A stretch of DNA of 64,000 nucleotides from Candidatus Acetatifactor stercoripullorum. GTDB lineage: Bacteria > Bacillota > Clostridia > Lachnospirales > Lachnospiraceae. Each line of letters begins with the position of its first letter. Within the stretch, counting starts at the first letter, position 1. The stretch covers positions 1-64,000 of the forward strand of contig DXGH01000003.1 of the NCBI GenBank assembly GCA_019114005.1. Reading direction: 5' to 3'. The translations under genes and the position numbers were made by a program. Shown here piece after piece: positions 8,172 through 17,087 of the stretch. The notes under the pieces were generated by a model. That model made no database searches. It was not told where the DNA came from and saw nothing but the letters and a program-made list of their open reading frames with translations.

Positions 8172-9318
8172 GGTCGCCCTCTGCTTTTTGGGCCGCCCTG
8201 GCAGCTTCTTCTACAATGGCTTTCCGTTTTTCATCCAGGGGCTCTCCTTTCAGCATTTCATAAAAATCTGAAAACAGCTCCTGGGTGCTTTTCTTTCCCA
8301 CCTCTATGCGGCTTTCATAAGGAGCATCTTCCCTTTTCAAATTCTTTTGAAACAGTATCTGCAGCACATTAGGATATACGCTCCGAAGAGACGCCATGGG
8401 ATCTATCAGCTCCTCCCTGTCGGTGAGCGTCACCTGCAGATAATCCGCAAGCCCGTCCCCCTGGGAAAGCACCGTTTCCGCCTTTATCAGCTCTCCAAGT
8501 TCTCCCCGGATACATCGCATCTCGTGGAGGGGCTTCAAGGCACGCATTTTTACAGAAACCTTTCCCTTCTCTTCAAGTTCCACAATGTTTACAGATTTTT
8601 CCCCCAAAGCCTCTCCAAAGGAATACTTTAAGGCAGAGCCGCTGTAATAGACATTACCGCTCCCCACCTTCTGGGCCTTGTGGATATGTCCCAGGGCTGC
8701 ATAGTCAAAATTCTGAAATAAAGACGCCGGCACAGCGTCCAGCCCTCCCACATTTACATCACTTTCCGACTGGGAAAGAAGGGGACTCTCCCCCATTTCT
8801 CCCACCACAAAATAATGGGTCACAAGAACGCGTCTGCGGCTCTTTTTTTTGTCCACAGGAAGAGAGGACAAAAGCTTTTCCACTGCCTGGGCATTGGAAG
8901 CGCACCCCGCCTGGGCCGGTTTTATAAAAGGGAGGCAGACAAAGTCCACCTCTCCAAACGCATCCGTAAGCGTCACTGTTTTGGGCTCTTTTCCCACCTC
9001 TCCGGCAATATACAGGCCCTGCTTTTCCAAAATCCGATCCGCAAAGGCCACCCGCTCGGGCGAATCGTGGTTTCCCGTGATCATGATCACTGGAATATGC
9101 TGTTTCAGAAGCTTTGTGAGAAAATCATCCAGCAAAGTCACTCCCTCTGCCGGAGGTACAGCGCGGTCATACACATCTCCCGCTATCAACAGGGCATCCA
9201 CCCGTTCTTCAAGGGCGATCTCCACAATCTGCCTCAAAATGTATGCCTGATCCTCCATCAGGGAGAGCTCAAAAATCCTTTTGCCGATGTGGAGATCGGC
9301 AGTATGCAGAAATTTCAT
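8149..9318 (-). CDS. sbcD: nuclease SbcCD subunit D (SbcD/Mre11-like), without an adjacent sbcC
   Basis: The protein starts MKFLHTADLHIGKRI and carries the metallophosphoesterase motifs HTADLHIGK, AGDVYDRAVPP, GNHDSPER and ALGHIHKAQ. These bind the two Mn ions of the Mre11/SbcD nuclease, which with the SbcC ATPase trims DNA hairpins and blocked ends. The frame extends upstream but the extra residues match nothing in the family; the ATG at 9318 gives 389 residues, the normal size. Unusually, sbcC does not follow; a convergent regulator gene overlaps the 3' end instead. The gene lies 5 bp behind ilvE, an unrelated neighbour, which suggests a past rearrangement. Confidence 0.9.
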   Translation of the reverse strand: MKFLHTADLHIGKRIFELSLMEDQAYILRQIVEIALEERVDALLIAGDVYDRAVPPAEGVTLLDDFLTKLLKQHIPVIMITGNHDSPERVAFADRILEKQGLYIAGEVGKEPKTVTLTDAFGEVDFVCLPFIKPAQAGCASNAQAVEKLLSSLPVDKKKSRRRVLVTHYFVVGEMGESPLLSQSESDVNVGGLDAVPASLFQNFDYAALGHIHKAQKVGSGNVYYSGSALKYSFGEALGEKSVNIVELEEKGKVSVKMRALKPLHEMRCIRGELGELIKAETVLSQGDGLADYLQVTLTDREELIDPMASLRSVYPNVLQILFQKNLKREDAPYESRIEVGKKSTQELFSDFYEMLKGEPLDEKRKAIVEEAARAAQKAEGDPTCAADC

Positions 9319-9323
9319 TTTTC

Positions 9324-10349
9324 TTACGCAATTACATGAATCCAGCCCTTGGGAGCTTCGATTCTTCCCATCTGGATACCGGTTAAGGTATCGTAAAGCT
9401 TTTGCGTCACAGGCCCCATCTGGCTCATGCCGCTGGGAAGGCAGATCTCTTTGCCATGATCCACAATCTTTCCCACAGGGGAGATCACTGCCGCAGTGCC
9501 GCACAGGCCGCACTCCGCAAAATCCTTTACCTCCTCAAAGAGCACTTCTCTCTCCTCCACCTGAAGGCCGAGATATTTTTCCGCCACATATACCAGAGAA
9601 CGACGGGTGATTGAGGGCAGTATGCTGTCCGACTTAGGCGTAACAACCTTGCCGTCCTTTGTCACAAACAGGAAATTCGCGCCCCCGGTTTCCTCCACCT
9701 TTGTCCTTGTGGCTGCGTCCAGATACATATTTTCATCGTAGCCCGCCTTATGTGCTGACACAATGGCGTGCAGGCTCATGGCATAATTCAGACCGGCCTT
9801 AATATGGCCCGTTCCGTGAGGAGCCGCACGGTCAAAATCACTGACACATATGGTCAGGGGCTTAACACCTCCCTTGAAATAAGGGCCCACCGGAGTACAG
9901 AAAACCCTGAATTGGTATTCATCCGCAGGCTTAACGCCAATCACGGCATTACTGCCGAACATGTAAGGGCGCACATACAAAGAGGCGCCGCTTCCATAGG
10001 GAGGCACGTAGGCTGCATTGGCCGCCACTACCTGCGTCACCGCGTCTACAAACCGCTCCTTGGGGAATATGGGCATCTCCAGTCTGGCTGCAGACTGCTC
10101 CATACGCTCTCCGTTTAAATCAGGGCGGAAGGTCACAATATGTCCATCCTCTGTGGTATATGCCTTCAGGCCTTCAAAAATGGTCTGCGCATACTGCAGT
10201 ACACCGGCGCACTCATTTAACACCACATTGGCATCCTGTGTCAGAACACCCTGATCCCATGCTCCATCCTTATAGTTGGATACATAGCGTTTGTCCGTCT
10301 CCATATATCCAAATCCCAGATTGCTCCAATCAATATTTTTCCTTTCCAT
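9324..10349 (-). CDS. ilvE: branched-chain amino acid aminotransferase
   Basis: A 341-residue fold-type IV PLP enzyme. Recognisable motifs are GVLQYAQTIFEGLKAY, LYVRPYMFG, HGTGHIKAGLNYAMS, KVEETGGANFLF and LPSITRRSL. They match the large-type (about 340 residue) branched-chain aminotransferases that interconvert Leu/Ile/Val and their 2-oxo acids using glutamate. The ATG is preceded by GAAGGA. It is followed 5 bp later by sbcD, so the two are probably cotranscribed, an unusual pairing. Confidence 0.95.
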   Translation of the reverse strand: MERKNIDWSNLGFGYMETDKRYVSNYKDGAWDQGVLTQDANVVLNECAGVLQYAQTIFEGLKAYTTEDGHIVTFRPDLNGERMEQSAARLEMPIFPKERFVDAVTQVVAANAAYVPPYGSGASLYVRPYMFGSNAVIGVKPADEYQFRVFCTPVGPYFKGGVKPLTICVSDFDRAAPHGTGHIKAGLNYAMSLHAIVSAHKAGYDENMYLDAATRTKVEETGGANFLFVTKDGKVVTPKSDSILPSITRRSLVYVAEKYLGLQVEEREVLFEEVKDFAECGLCGTAAVISPVGKIVDHGKEICLPSGMSQMGPVTQKLYDTLTGIQMGRIEAPKGWIHVIA

Positions 10350-10410
10350 CGGCCATTCCTTCTTTCCTAGGGTTGTGCTCTGTTTTTAAGCTATTTTTCT
10401 TTTGTTTTTC

Positions 10411-10439
10411 ATTATTATACTTTTCCATCTAAAAGTCAA
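10411..10439 (-). promoter_or_regulatory. putative sigma-A promoter of ilvE
   Basis: Minus-strand -35 TTGACT (10434-10439) and -10 AATAAT (10411-10416) are separated by 17 bp. They lie in the AT-rich 86-bp gap upstream of ilvE. Confidence 0.5.
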
Positions 10440-10930
10440 TCTTTTTTCCGCTCATACCTTACAAACTGATAAGCAATGTCAAAGTAAGTCTGTTCCTCGC
10501 TCTGTGCCGTGATCTCCCAGTCCGGGTCCTGATCCAGATTTGGAAAATAAGCGTCCGCCTGGTATTCATGATCTATCTTTGTGACATGAGCCACGCTGCA
10601 GCAGGGCAGAAGCTGTCTGTAAACACTCTCGCCGCCGATCACATAGACGTCCTGATCCGCATACTGCTTCAGCTCCTCCATAAGGGCCTCCACACTGTGC
10701 ACCACTACGGCGTCCTTCACATGATAGTCCTTATCCCTGGATAAAATGATATTCATACGATTCTTTAAAGGCATTCCCTGGGGAAAGGTCGCCAGGGTCT
10801 TTCGACCAAGCACCACCACCTTTCCCGTAGTCTCCTCCCGAAATTGTCTCTGGTCGTTTGGAATGCTGACTAACAGCCTGTTTCCGCTTCCGATCGCCCA
10901 GTTGTTGTCAACTGCAACAATTACATTCAT
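10436..10930 (-). CDS. folA: dihydrofolate reductase
   Basis: A 164-residue protein of normal DHFR length. It begins MNVIVAVDNNWAIGSGNRLL and contains VVLGRKTLATFPQGMPLKNR and VYVIGGESVYRQLLP, the cofactor- and folate-binding segments of the family. It reduces dihydrofolate to tetrahydrofolate with NADPH. No thymidylate synthase gene is adjacent. It lies 6 bp downstream of the beta-CASP nuclease gene and is probably cotranscribed with it. Confidence 0.95.
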   Translation of the reverse strand: MNVIVAVDNNWAIGSGNRLLVSIPNDQRQFREETTGKVVVLGRKTLATFPQGMPLKNRMNIILSRDKDYHVKDAVVVHSVEALMEELKQYADQDVYVIGGESVYRQLLPCCSVAHVTKIDHEYQADAYFPNLDQDPDWEITAQSEEQTYFDIAYQFVRYERKKD

Positions 10931-10936
10931 AATCCT

Positions 10937-12532
10937 TTACTCCCACTTGTCGCAGATGGAATTGATCTGATCCGCAAACCTTGCCATATCCTTGTTTGCC
11001 AGTCCATCGCTTTTTTTCACCAGGGCAAGAAGCCTCTGGGCTGCCGCAAGAAGCCTTGCATACACTCCGGAAGCAGGCTTATCCTTCTTCTTTCGCATCA
11101 CAGGCTGTGCCTCGTACTCAAACTCATTGGACAGCAGATTGAACACCGTTCCGCTGTAAGGCGCATATGCCCTCTGACCATGCTCCACCCGAAGGCATTC
11201 CGCAAAGGAGACGCATACGCTGTCCTCCCCGTGCACCACAAATACCTTTTTGGGCTTTTCCTTGAAGGCCGACAGCCATTCGATCAGCCCCTCCTTATCC
11301 GCATGGCCGCTCAGGCCCCGAAGCTGCTTTATCTGCGCCCTCACCTGAATGGGCTCTCCGAAAAGGCGTACCTCGTCCGCCCCCTCCACCAGGCTTCTGC
11401 CCAGGGTTCCCACAGACTGATATCCCACAAACAATATGGTGCACTCCGGTCTCCAGAGATTATGCTTTAAATGATGGCGGATACGGCCCGCATCGCACAT
11501 GCCGGAGGCCGAAATGATCACCTTGGGCGTCTCATTAAAATTGATTTCCTTGGACTCATCACTGGTTATGGACAGCTTAAGCCCAGCAAAGGAAATGGGG
11601 TTGATTCCCGCATTCACCAGCTCCATGGCCTCCGCGTCAAAGCACTCTCTGCGGTTTTCCTGAAAAATCCCCGTTGCTTCCACCGCCATGGGACTATCCA
11701 CATACACGGGAAAATTCTCATGTCCCTCCACCAGGCGGCCCACCTTGATCTTTCGCAGAAAATACAAAATTTCCTGGGTTCTTCCCACCGCAAAGGAGGG
11801 GATGACCACATTGCCTCCCTTGTCAAAGGTTTCCTTTAAAACAGCCGCAAGCTCCTTTACATAATCCAGCCTGTCCTTAGGATGCAGCCTGTCTCCGTAG
11901 GTGGATTCCATCACCACATAGTCCGCTTCCTCAGTGGGCGCCGGGTCCCGGATCAGAGGCTGGTTCTTATTGCCAATATCCCCGGAAAAGACAATCTTTT
12001 TCGTTCTGCCCTCCTCCGTAAGCCACACCTCTATGCTGGCGGAGCCAAGCAGATGGCCGATGTCCGTAAAGCGGATTTGTACGCCCTCACACACCTGAAT
12101 CATTTCATTGTAATTACAGGGCACGATGCGTCGTATAATGCCTTCCGCATCCTCCATATTAAAGAGCGGCTCCTGCCCCTCCACGCTGGAGCTTCTCTTT
12201 GCCTTCCTGTTCTTCCACTCCGCCTCCATCATTTGAATGTGCGCACAGTCCCGCAGCATGATGCTGCACAAATCCGCCGTGGCGTCCGTAGTAAATACCT
12301 GCCCTCTAAATCCCTTGGCATACAAGAGAGGAAGCAGCCCCGAATGATCTACATGGGCGTGAGTCAAAAACACATAATCGATTCTGGCCTCCTCCACCGG
12401 CAAGGGTGCATTTTCAAAAGCATTCACTCCCTGCTCCATTCCGTAATCCACCAAAATGTTCTTTCCTCCTGCCTCAAGATAGTGACAGCTTCCCGTAACC
12501 TCATGTGCCGCTCCAATAAATACCAGTTTCAT
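10937..12532 (-). CDS. MBL-fold beta-CASP ribonuclease (RNA-specificity domain)
   Basis: A 531-residue metallo-beta-lactamase-fold protein. The N-terminus carries FIGAAHEVTGSCHYLE and the zinc motif LTHAHVDHSGLLP. Further motifs are FSGDIGNKNQP, the beta-CASP motif (VDSPMAVEATGIF), VIISASGMCDAGRIRHHL and the terminal GLSGHADKEGL and VFVVHGE histidine motifs. This is the CPSF/YSH1-like group, which cleaves RNA in characterised members. The last about 70 residues are basic and alanine-rich and do not belong to the core. The RNA target is unknown. Confidence 0.88.
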   Translation of the reverse strand: MKLVFIGAAHEVTGSCHYLEAGGKNILVDYGMEQGVNAFENAPLPVEEARIDYVFLTHAHVDHSGLLPLLYAKGFRGQVFTTDATADLCSIMLRDCAHIQMMEAEWKNRKAKRSSSVEGQEPLFNMEDAEGIIRRIVPCNYNEMIQVCEGVQIRFTDIGHLLGSASIEVWLTEEGRTKKIVFSGDIGNKNQPLIRDPAPTEEADYVVMESTYGDRLHPKDRLDYVKELAAVLKETFDKGGNVVIPSFAVGRTQEILYFLRKIKVGRLVEGHENFPVYVDSPMAVEATGIFQENRRECFDAEAMELVNAGINPISFAGLKLSITSDESKEINFNETPKVIISASGMCDAGRIRHHLKHNLWRPECTILFVGYQSVGTLGRSLVEGADEVRLFGEPIQVRAQIKQLRGLSGHADKEGLIEWLSAFKEKPKKVFVVHGEDSVCVSFAECLRVEHGQRAYAPYSGTVFNLLSNEFEYEAQPVMRKKKDKPASGVYARLLAAAQRLLALVKKSDGLANKDMARFADQINSICDKWE

Positions 12533-12605
12533 TCCTTTGCCCCATTTCTTTTTTTATTATAATACAGCTTATACAGCATTTCTGATTCTATGTTGTATGT
12601 CATTT

Positions 12606-14366
12606 CTACTTCAGCGCATTCGCCGTCTCATAGAAATGATAATACATTCCCTTTTTCTCCATCAGCTCGTCGTGGCTTCCCTCCTCCACGATCCCCTCCT
12701 CCGTCAGCACAAGAATCCTGTCCGAATTGCGGATGCTGGAAAGCCTGTGTGCAATGGTCAGGGTGGTTCTGCCCTCCGAAAGCCTGGAAAGAGACTGGGC
12801 CACCGCAAATTCACTCTCATTGTCAAGGGCCGAGGTAGCCTCATCCAGAATAATGATAGGAGGATTCTTCAAAAACACTCTTGCAATACTGATCCGCTGC
12901 TTTTGACCGCCGGAAAGCTTTACCCCCCGCTCTCCCACATAGGTATCATATCCGTTTTTCAGCTCCATGATAAAATCATGGGCGCCTGCGCGCCTGGCGG
13001 CCTCCTCAATCTCCGCCCTGTCCGCCCCCGGCCTTCCGTAAGCGATATTTTCATAGACAGTACCGGAAAACAGATACACGTCCTGCTGCACAATGCCAAT
13101 GCTCCTTCGCAGGCTCTTTAAAGTAAAATGCTTTACATCCTCCCCATCCAGCGTAATCCTTCCCCCGGACACATCATAAAATCTGGGAATCAGATTGCAC
13201 AGGGTGGTCTTGCCTCCGCCGGAGGGCCCCACAATGGCTACCTTCTCTCCGGCCTTCACCTGAAGATTCAAATGGGAGAATACTCTATTGTGATCATCCG
13301 GGTATTCAAAGCTCACATCCTCAAAGGCGATATCTCCCCGGGGGTTCACAAGCTCTACCGCATCTGGTTCATCAAAAATCTCAATATCCGCATCCATGAT
13401 CTGCAGGAAGCGTTCAATGCCCGTCACTCCCCTCTGAAACTGCTCCGCAAACTCAATAATCCTGCGGATGGTGGCAATAAGGGTGCTCACATACAGCATA
13501 TAGGCTACCAGATCTCCCGGGGCAATGGCTCCTCTGATCATGAAAAGACCGCCCGCCACCAGCACCAGCAGATACATAATGCCGTCAAACATCTTCACCG
13601 TGGTCTGAAAAGCCGCCATATAACGGTAAGTCAGCTTTTTGATGTCAAGAAAACGGCCATTATCCTCCTCAAATTTGCCGTTTTCCATCTCTTCATTGGT
13701 AAACGCCTTTACCACCTTATGTCCCAAAAGGCTGTCCTCAATCCGGGCATTCAGCTCTCCGATCTGGTTTCTCTGCCTGCGGAAGGCTCCTCTCACACGC
13801 AGATTCAAAGCCGTACACACCCCGGCCATAATAGGCACGCAGAGAAAAATAATCAATGTCAGGGGCAGATGAATCCGTGCCAGAATCACAAAAGAAATCA
13901 CCGTTTTTATGGCAGCAATGAAAAATTCCTCGGGACAATGGTGGGCAAACTCCGTCACATCAAACAGATCGTTGGTAATCCGCCCCATGATCTGGCCGAC
14001 CTTGGTATTGTTATAGTAGGTATTGGACAGCTTCTGCAGATGACTGTAGGCGTCCCTGCGCATATCCGTTTCGATCTTTGCTCCCATCACATGGCCCATA
14101 TCTGCCATATAATAGCTGGCAATACAGTCCATGATTCTCAGGGCCAGATACAAAAGCCCCAGTCCGCCGATGGTCTTTACCGAAAGGGCGGATAAGTCCC
14201 TGATGCCCTCGTTGGTGATATATCTCATAATCAGAGGAAGCACCAGCTCACACACGGTTGTGAGCGCAGCGCAGAATAAATCCAGAAGCAGCGTCTTTTT
14301 ATACTTTTTAAAGTAGGGGAGAAAACGCCCGAAAAGCTCCCCTGTGGTATACTGCCTTATATCCAT
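12606..14366 (-). CDS. ABC transporter, fused membrane and ATPase domains (exporter, homodimer type)
   Basis: A 586-residue half transporter. Six membrane helices (about residues 15-320) precede an ATPase domain with Walker A GPSGGGKTT, signature LSGGQKQRI and Walker B IIILDEATSALD followed by the switch His in IAHRLSS. All catalytic residues are canonical, so it can work as a homodimer, unlike the pair at 60-63.6 kb. Such exporters move lipids, peptides or drugs outward; the substrate cannot be read from sequence. It is transcribed away from the acyltransferase gene, with 155 bp between them. Confidence 0.9.
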   Translation of the reverse strand: MDIRQYTTGELFGRFLPYFKKYKKTLLLDLFCAALTTVCELVLPLIMRYITNEGIRDLSALSVKTIGGLGLLYLALRIMDCIASYYMADMGHVMGAKIETDMRRDAYSHLQKLSNTYYNNTKVGQIMGRITNDLFDVTEFAHHCPEEFFIAAIKTVISFVILARIHLPLTLIIFLCVPIMAGVCTALNLRVRGAFRRQRNQIGELNARIEDSLLGHKVVKAFTNEEMENGKFEEDNGRFLDIKKLTYRYMAAFQTTVKMFDGIMYLLVLVAGGLFMIRGAIAPGDLVAYMLYVSTLIATIRRIIEFAEQFQRGVTGIERFLQIMDADIEIFDEPDAVELVNPRGDIAFEDVSFEYPDDHNRVFSHLNLQVKAGEKVAIVGPSGGGKTTLCNLIPRFYDVSGGRITLDGEDVKHFTLKSLRRSIGIVQQDVYLFSGTVYENIAYGRPGADRAEIEEAARRAGAHDFIMELKNGYDTYVGERGVKLSGGQKQRISIARVFLKNPPIIILDEATSALDNESEFAVAQSLSRLSEGRTTLTIAHRLSSIRNSDRILVLTEEGIVEEGSHDELMEKKGMYYHFYETANALK

Positions 14367-14521
14367 TTGTCTTTGTTATGCCTTTCCCTTGCAGATTGTA
14401 CTTGTTATCATTTTAGTATGATATGGATGGATGCGCAAGCTAAATTTGCCCCATCGGTTTTCAAAAGGCCAAAAACGTGATAAGATAAATACCGGATGAA
14501 AGTTCGGGAAGGAGCGCCATT

Positions 14522-15577
14522 ATGTCCACATTCTTTAAAACCACGGCAGCAGTTCCAAAGAATGCCGATTTCCATGAAAACCGCTACCACAGCATTCAGA
14601 CGCTGCGGGGAATGGCAGCCATATTTGTGATTTTAGAGCATATCCGTTTTTTAAACTGTGGGGCCTTCGGCGTGGATATCTTTTTCTGCATCAGCGGCTT
14701 TATGATTATGCTTGCCACCCATAGGGACACCCGTTTTTTTCTCAGAAAAAGACTGATCCGCATCCTTCCCCTTTACTATATCATGACCCTTTTTACCTGG
14801 ACAGTCCTTGTGCTGTTCCCCGGCATGTTTGAACAAACTACGCCTCAGCCCGTATTTCTCATAAAAAGCCTCCTGTTCATCCCCTTTGACATCGGCGGCG
14901 GCGTCCTCCAGCCCCTGATGCGCATCGGCTGGACCGTAAACTGCGAAATGTTTTTCTACCTTTTGTTTTTTATTTCCTTTCACATAAGCCACCGATTCCG
15001 GGGACTGATCTGCGGCGGGTTCCTTGGCGCCCTTACTGCGTTCAACTATCTGCTCCCCGTTTCCTTTGCTCCCCTTTCCTTTTACGGAAATCCTATCATG
15101 CTGGAATTCCTCCTGGGGATTCTCTGCTATTATGCAGCCAGAGGCATATACCGTCTCCACAGCCGCGGACGCCTGCCCGGCTTTCTTGCCCCCCTGTGCG
15201 CCCTGGCCGCGCTGCTTCTTTTCTGTGTTCTCCTCTTTACCAAGGAAAACATCAATATCCTGGGATTCCGAAGAGTTTTCCTCTGGGGTATCCCAGGCTT
15301 TATGCTGGTGCTTTGCTTCTTTGTGTTTGGACTTAAGTGGAAAATGCCGGCCTGGAGCGTAAAGCTGGGCGACATGAGCTACTCCATCTATTTGATACAT
15401 TATTATCCGGTGATGTTCCTGGACCGCATGGTATTTGACTTTTCCGTCTGCAGCCCTTACGCTTTGGCGGGAGCCGCCGTGTCTGTGCTCATATGCCTTC
15501 TGTGCTCTTTTGTATCCTGGCTTTTGGTGGAAAAACGCCTGACCGGCTTCTTGAAAAAGATTTTTCTTTCCTGTTGA
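14522..15577 (+). CDS. acyltransferase family 3 (OafA/YrhL-type) membrane protein
   Basis: A 351-residue protein with about ten hydrophobic segments. Near the start it has the family motif SIQTLRGMAAIFVILEHIRF, whose Glu-His is the conserved catalytic region, then FGVDIFFCISGFMI. Family members transfer acetyl or other acyl groups to sugars in surface polysaccharides or lipids at the membrane. The ATG has AAGGAG 8 nt upstream. Its stop codon lies inside the -35 element of the following tRNA promoter. Confidence 0.88.
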   Translation: MSTFFKTTAAVPKNADFHENRYHSIQTLRGMAAIFVILEHIRFLNCGAFGVDIFFCISGFMIMLATHRDTRFFLRKRLIRILPLYYIMTLFTWTVLVLFPGMFEQTTPQPVFLIKSLLFIPFDIGGGVLQPLMRIGWTVNCEMFFYLLFFISFHISHRFRGLICGGFLGALTAFNYLLPVSFAPLSFYGNPIMLEFLLGILCYYAARGIYRLHSRGRLPGFLAPLCALAALLLFCVLLFTKENINILGFRRVFLWGIPGFMLVLCFFVFGLKWKMPAWSVKLGDMSYSIYLIHYYPVMFLDRMVFDFSVCSPYALAGAAVSVLICLLCSFVSWLLVEKRLTGFLKKIFLSC

Positions 15578-15602
15578 CAACTTTATTTTCGTATAGTATA
15601 CT
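15574..15602 (+). promoter_or_regulatory. promoter of tRNA-Gly
   Basis: TTGACA (15574-15579) and TATACT (15597-15602) are 17 bp apart, about 33 bp before the tRNA. The -35 overlaps the acyltransferase stop codon. Confidence 0.8.
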
Positions 15603-15634
15603 GTTGTTTGTTCGCAGGAAAAACATATTGACAT

Positions 15635-15706
<72 letters not shown>

Positions 15707-15717
15707 CTCTTTTTAGA

Positions 15718-15745
15718 CAGTCCTGATTTTTCAGAGCTGTTTTTT
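15718..15745 (+). terminator. terminator of tRNA-Gly
   Basis: A 9-bp stem (15718-15726 with 15731-15739, one mismatch and one G-T pair) with a TTTT loop is followed by six T residues. Confidence 0.75.
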
Positions 15746-15930
15746 ATTTCCTTCCACACATTCATATTCCGGTCGTCGTCTGTACTTCTGGCCAGAAATA
15801 AATAATATAAATCTTGCTGCATAATTCATTCATAAAAGCTTATATTTTAAAAAATGATTTCATTCTAATATTGTTTTAATCTTTTGTTTCTATAATGGGA
15901 ACTGCAAAAAGAAAGAAGGGATGATATATC

Positions 15931-17081
15931 ATGATAAAAATGAAAAAAAGGGGAACGATTCAAAAACCGGAATGTCCGGCTCTTGACAACATTGCCCAGG
16001 AGACCGGAAAACTACTGGAAGCCGTCAGCACACTGAGTAAATTCGACGTCCAGCTTCGCTTTGTGTCAGGGGAGCTTTCAGAATATACAAGGGAAATGCA
16101 GGATATCAGTCAGGAAAATGTCTCTGTAACCGAGGAAACCTCCGCCGGCATGAATCAGGTGAACCATTCGGTAACCACTGCGGCGGACACCCTTCATGCG
16201 GTTACCGAAACCGCCAGAGCACTGGCCAAGAAGAATGCAGACAGCAAGGTTCTTCTGGATGAGGCTTTGCCGTTGTAGCCGAAGAAGTGAGAAGTCTGGC
16301 AGACGGCACCAAGCAATACCTGGAAAGCCTGCGCTCCTTCATGGCTCAGGTAAAGGAGGCCGCCGCCCAAAGCAGAACCTCCCTGGCAAAATCCTTAAGC
16401 TCCACAGACGCAATGGGGCAAAAGCTTGAGCTTGTGCACACTTCCGTATCCGAAAATGTCTCCATGCTGGACGATGTGGCAGGGGAGGTGGACAGTATCA
16501 GCACCGCCATTGGGTCTATCACAAGGTCTGCGGAAGAAATTGACCGCGCCATGGAACAGAACAGTCATGAAGCCCAGCGCTTAAGCGACGTGGCCCTGCA
16601 TGTGGCAGGAAGCACCGATTCCAATACGGAATGCGCCGAGCAGGTAGAGCAGATAGACAATGTTTTGTCCGGTATTATCCAAAATATATATGCAAACCTG
16701 AGCCTTGGAGGCAGACAGGTAAGCCTCTCTGAATTCCAAAACGCAGTAGATAAGGCAAAGCAGGCTCATACCACATGGATGGAAAATCTGCAGCACATGG
16801 TGGATTCCATGACGCTTTCGCCCTTACAGACAAACAGCAGCAGATGTGTATTCGGACATTTTTATCAGATTTTCCGCAGCGACAACAGCCGTCTTGCACC
16901 TGTGTGGAATGAAATCGGAGCAGACCACAAAAAGCTGCACGAAACAGGCGGCCGTGCTCTGGATGCCATAAAAGGGAGAGACTCCCAGAAGGCTTCCTCA
17001 CTTTTCAAAGAAGCACAGTCCTTGTCCCAGTCTCTGTTACTGAAGCTGGAGGAGGCAAAAAAGCTTGCGGAAGCCTCTTAA
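15931..17081 (+). pseudogene. CZB-domain soluble chemoreceptor, broken by internal deletion and frameshift
   Basis: Two consecutive frames are the two ends of one cytosolic methyl-accepting chemotaxis protein. Frame one (15931-16278, 115 residues) ends at DSKVLLDE then runs into a stop. Frame two resumes at about 16264 with GFAVVAEEVRSLADGTK and runs to 17081. The conserved signalling tip (the [18 protein letters not shown] region) that should lie between them is absent, so roughly 60-70 codons were lost with a shift of frame. The C-terminus is an intact CZB zinc-binding domain: His in HTTWM, Cys in CVFGHFY, and paired His in DHKKLH. Without the tip it cannot couple to CheA/CheW. Confidence 0.82.
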
Positions 17082-17087
17082 GGCGCC

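Noticed and set aside
9281-9513. Extended N-terminus for sbcD (frame open to 9513)
   Set aside because: The extra 65 residues overlap ilvE, are Cys/Arg-rich and match nothing before the conserved MKFLHTADLHIG start.
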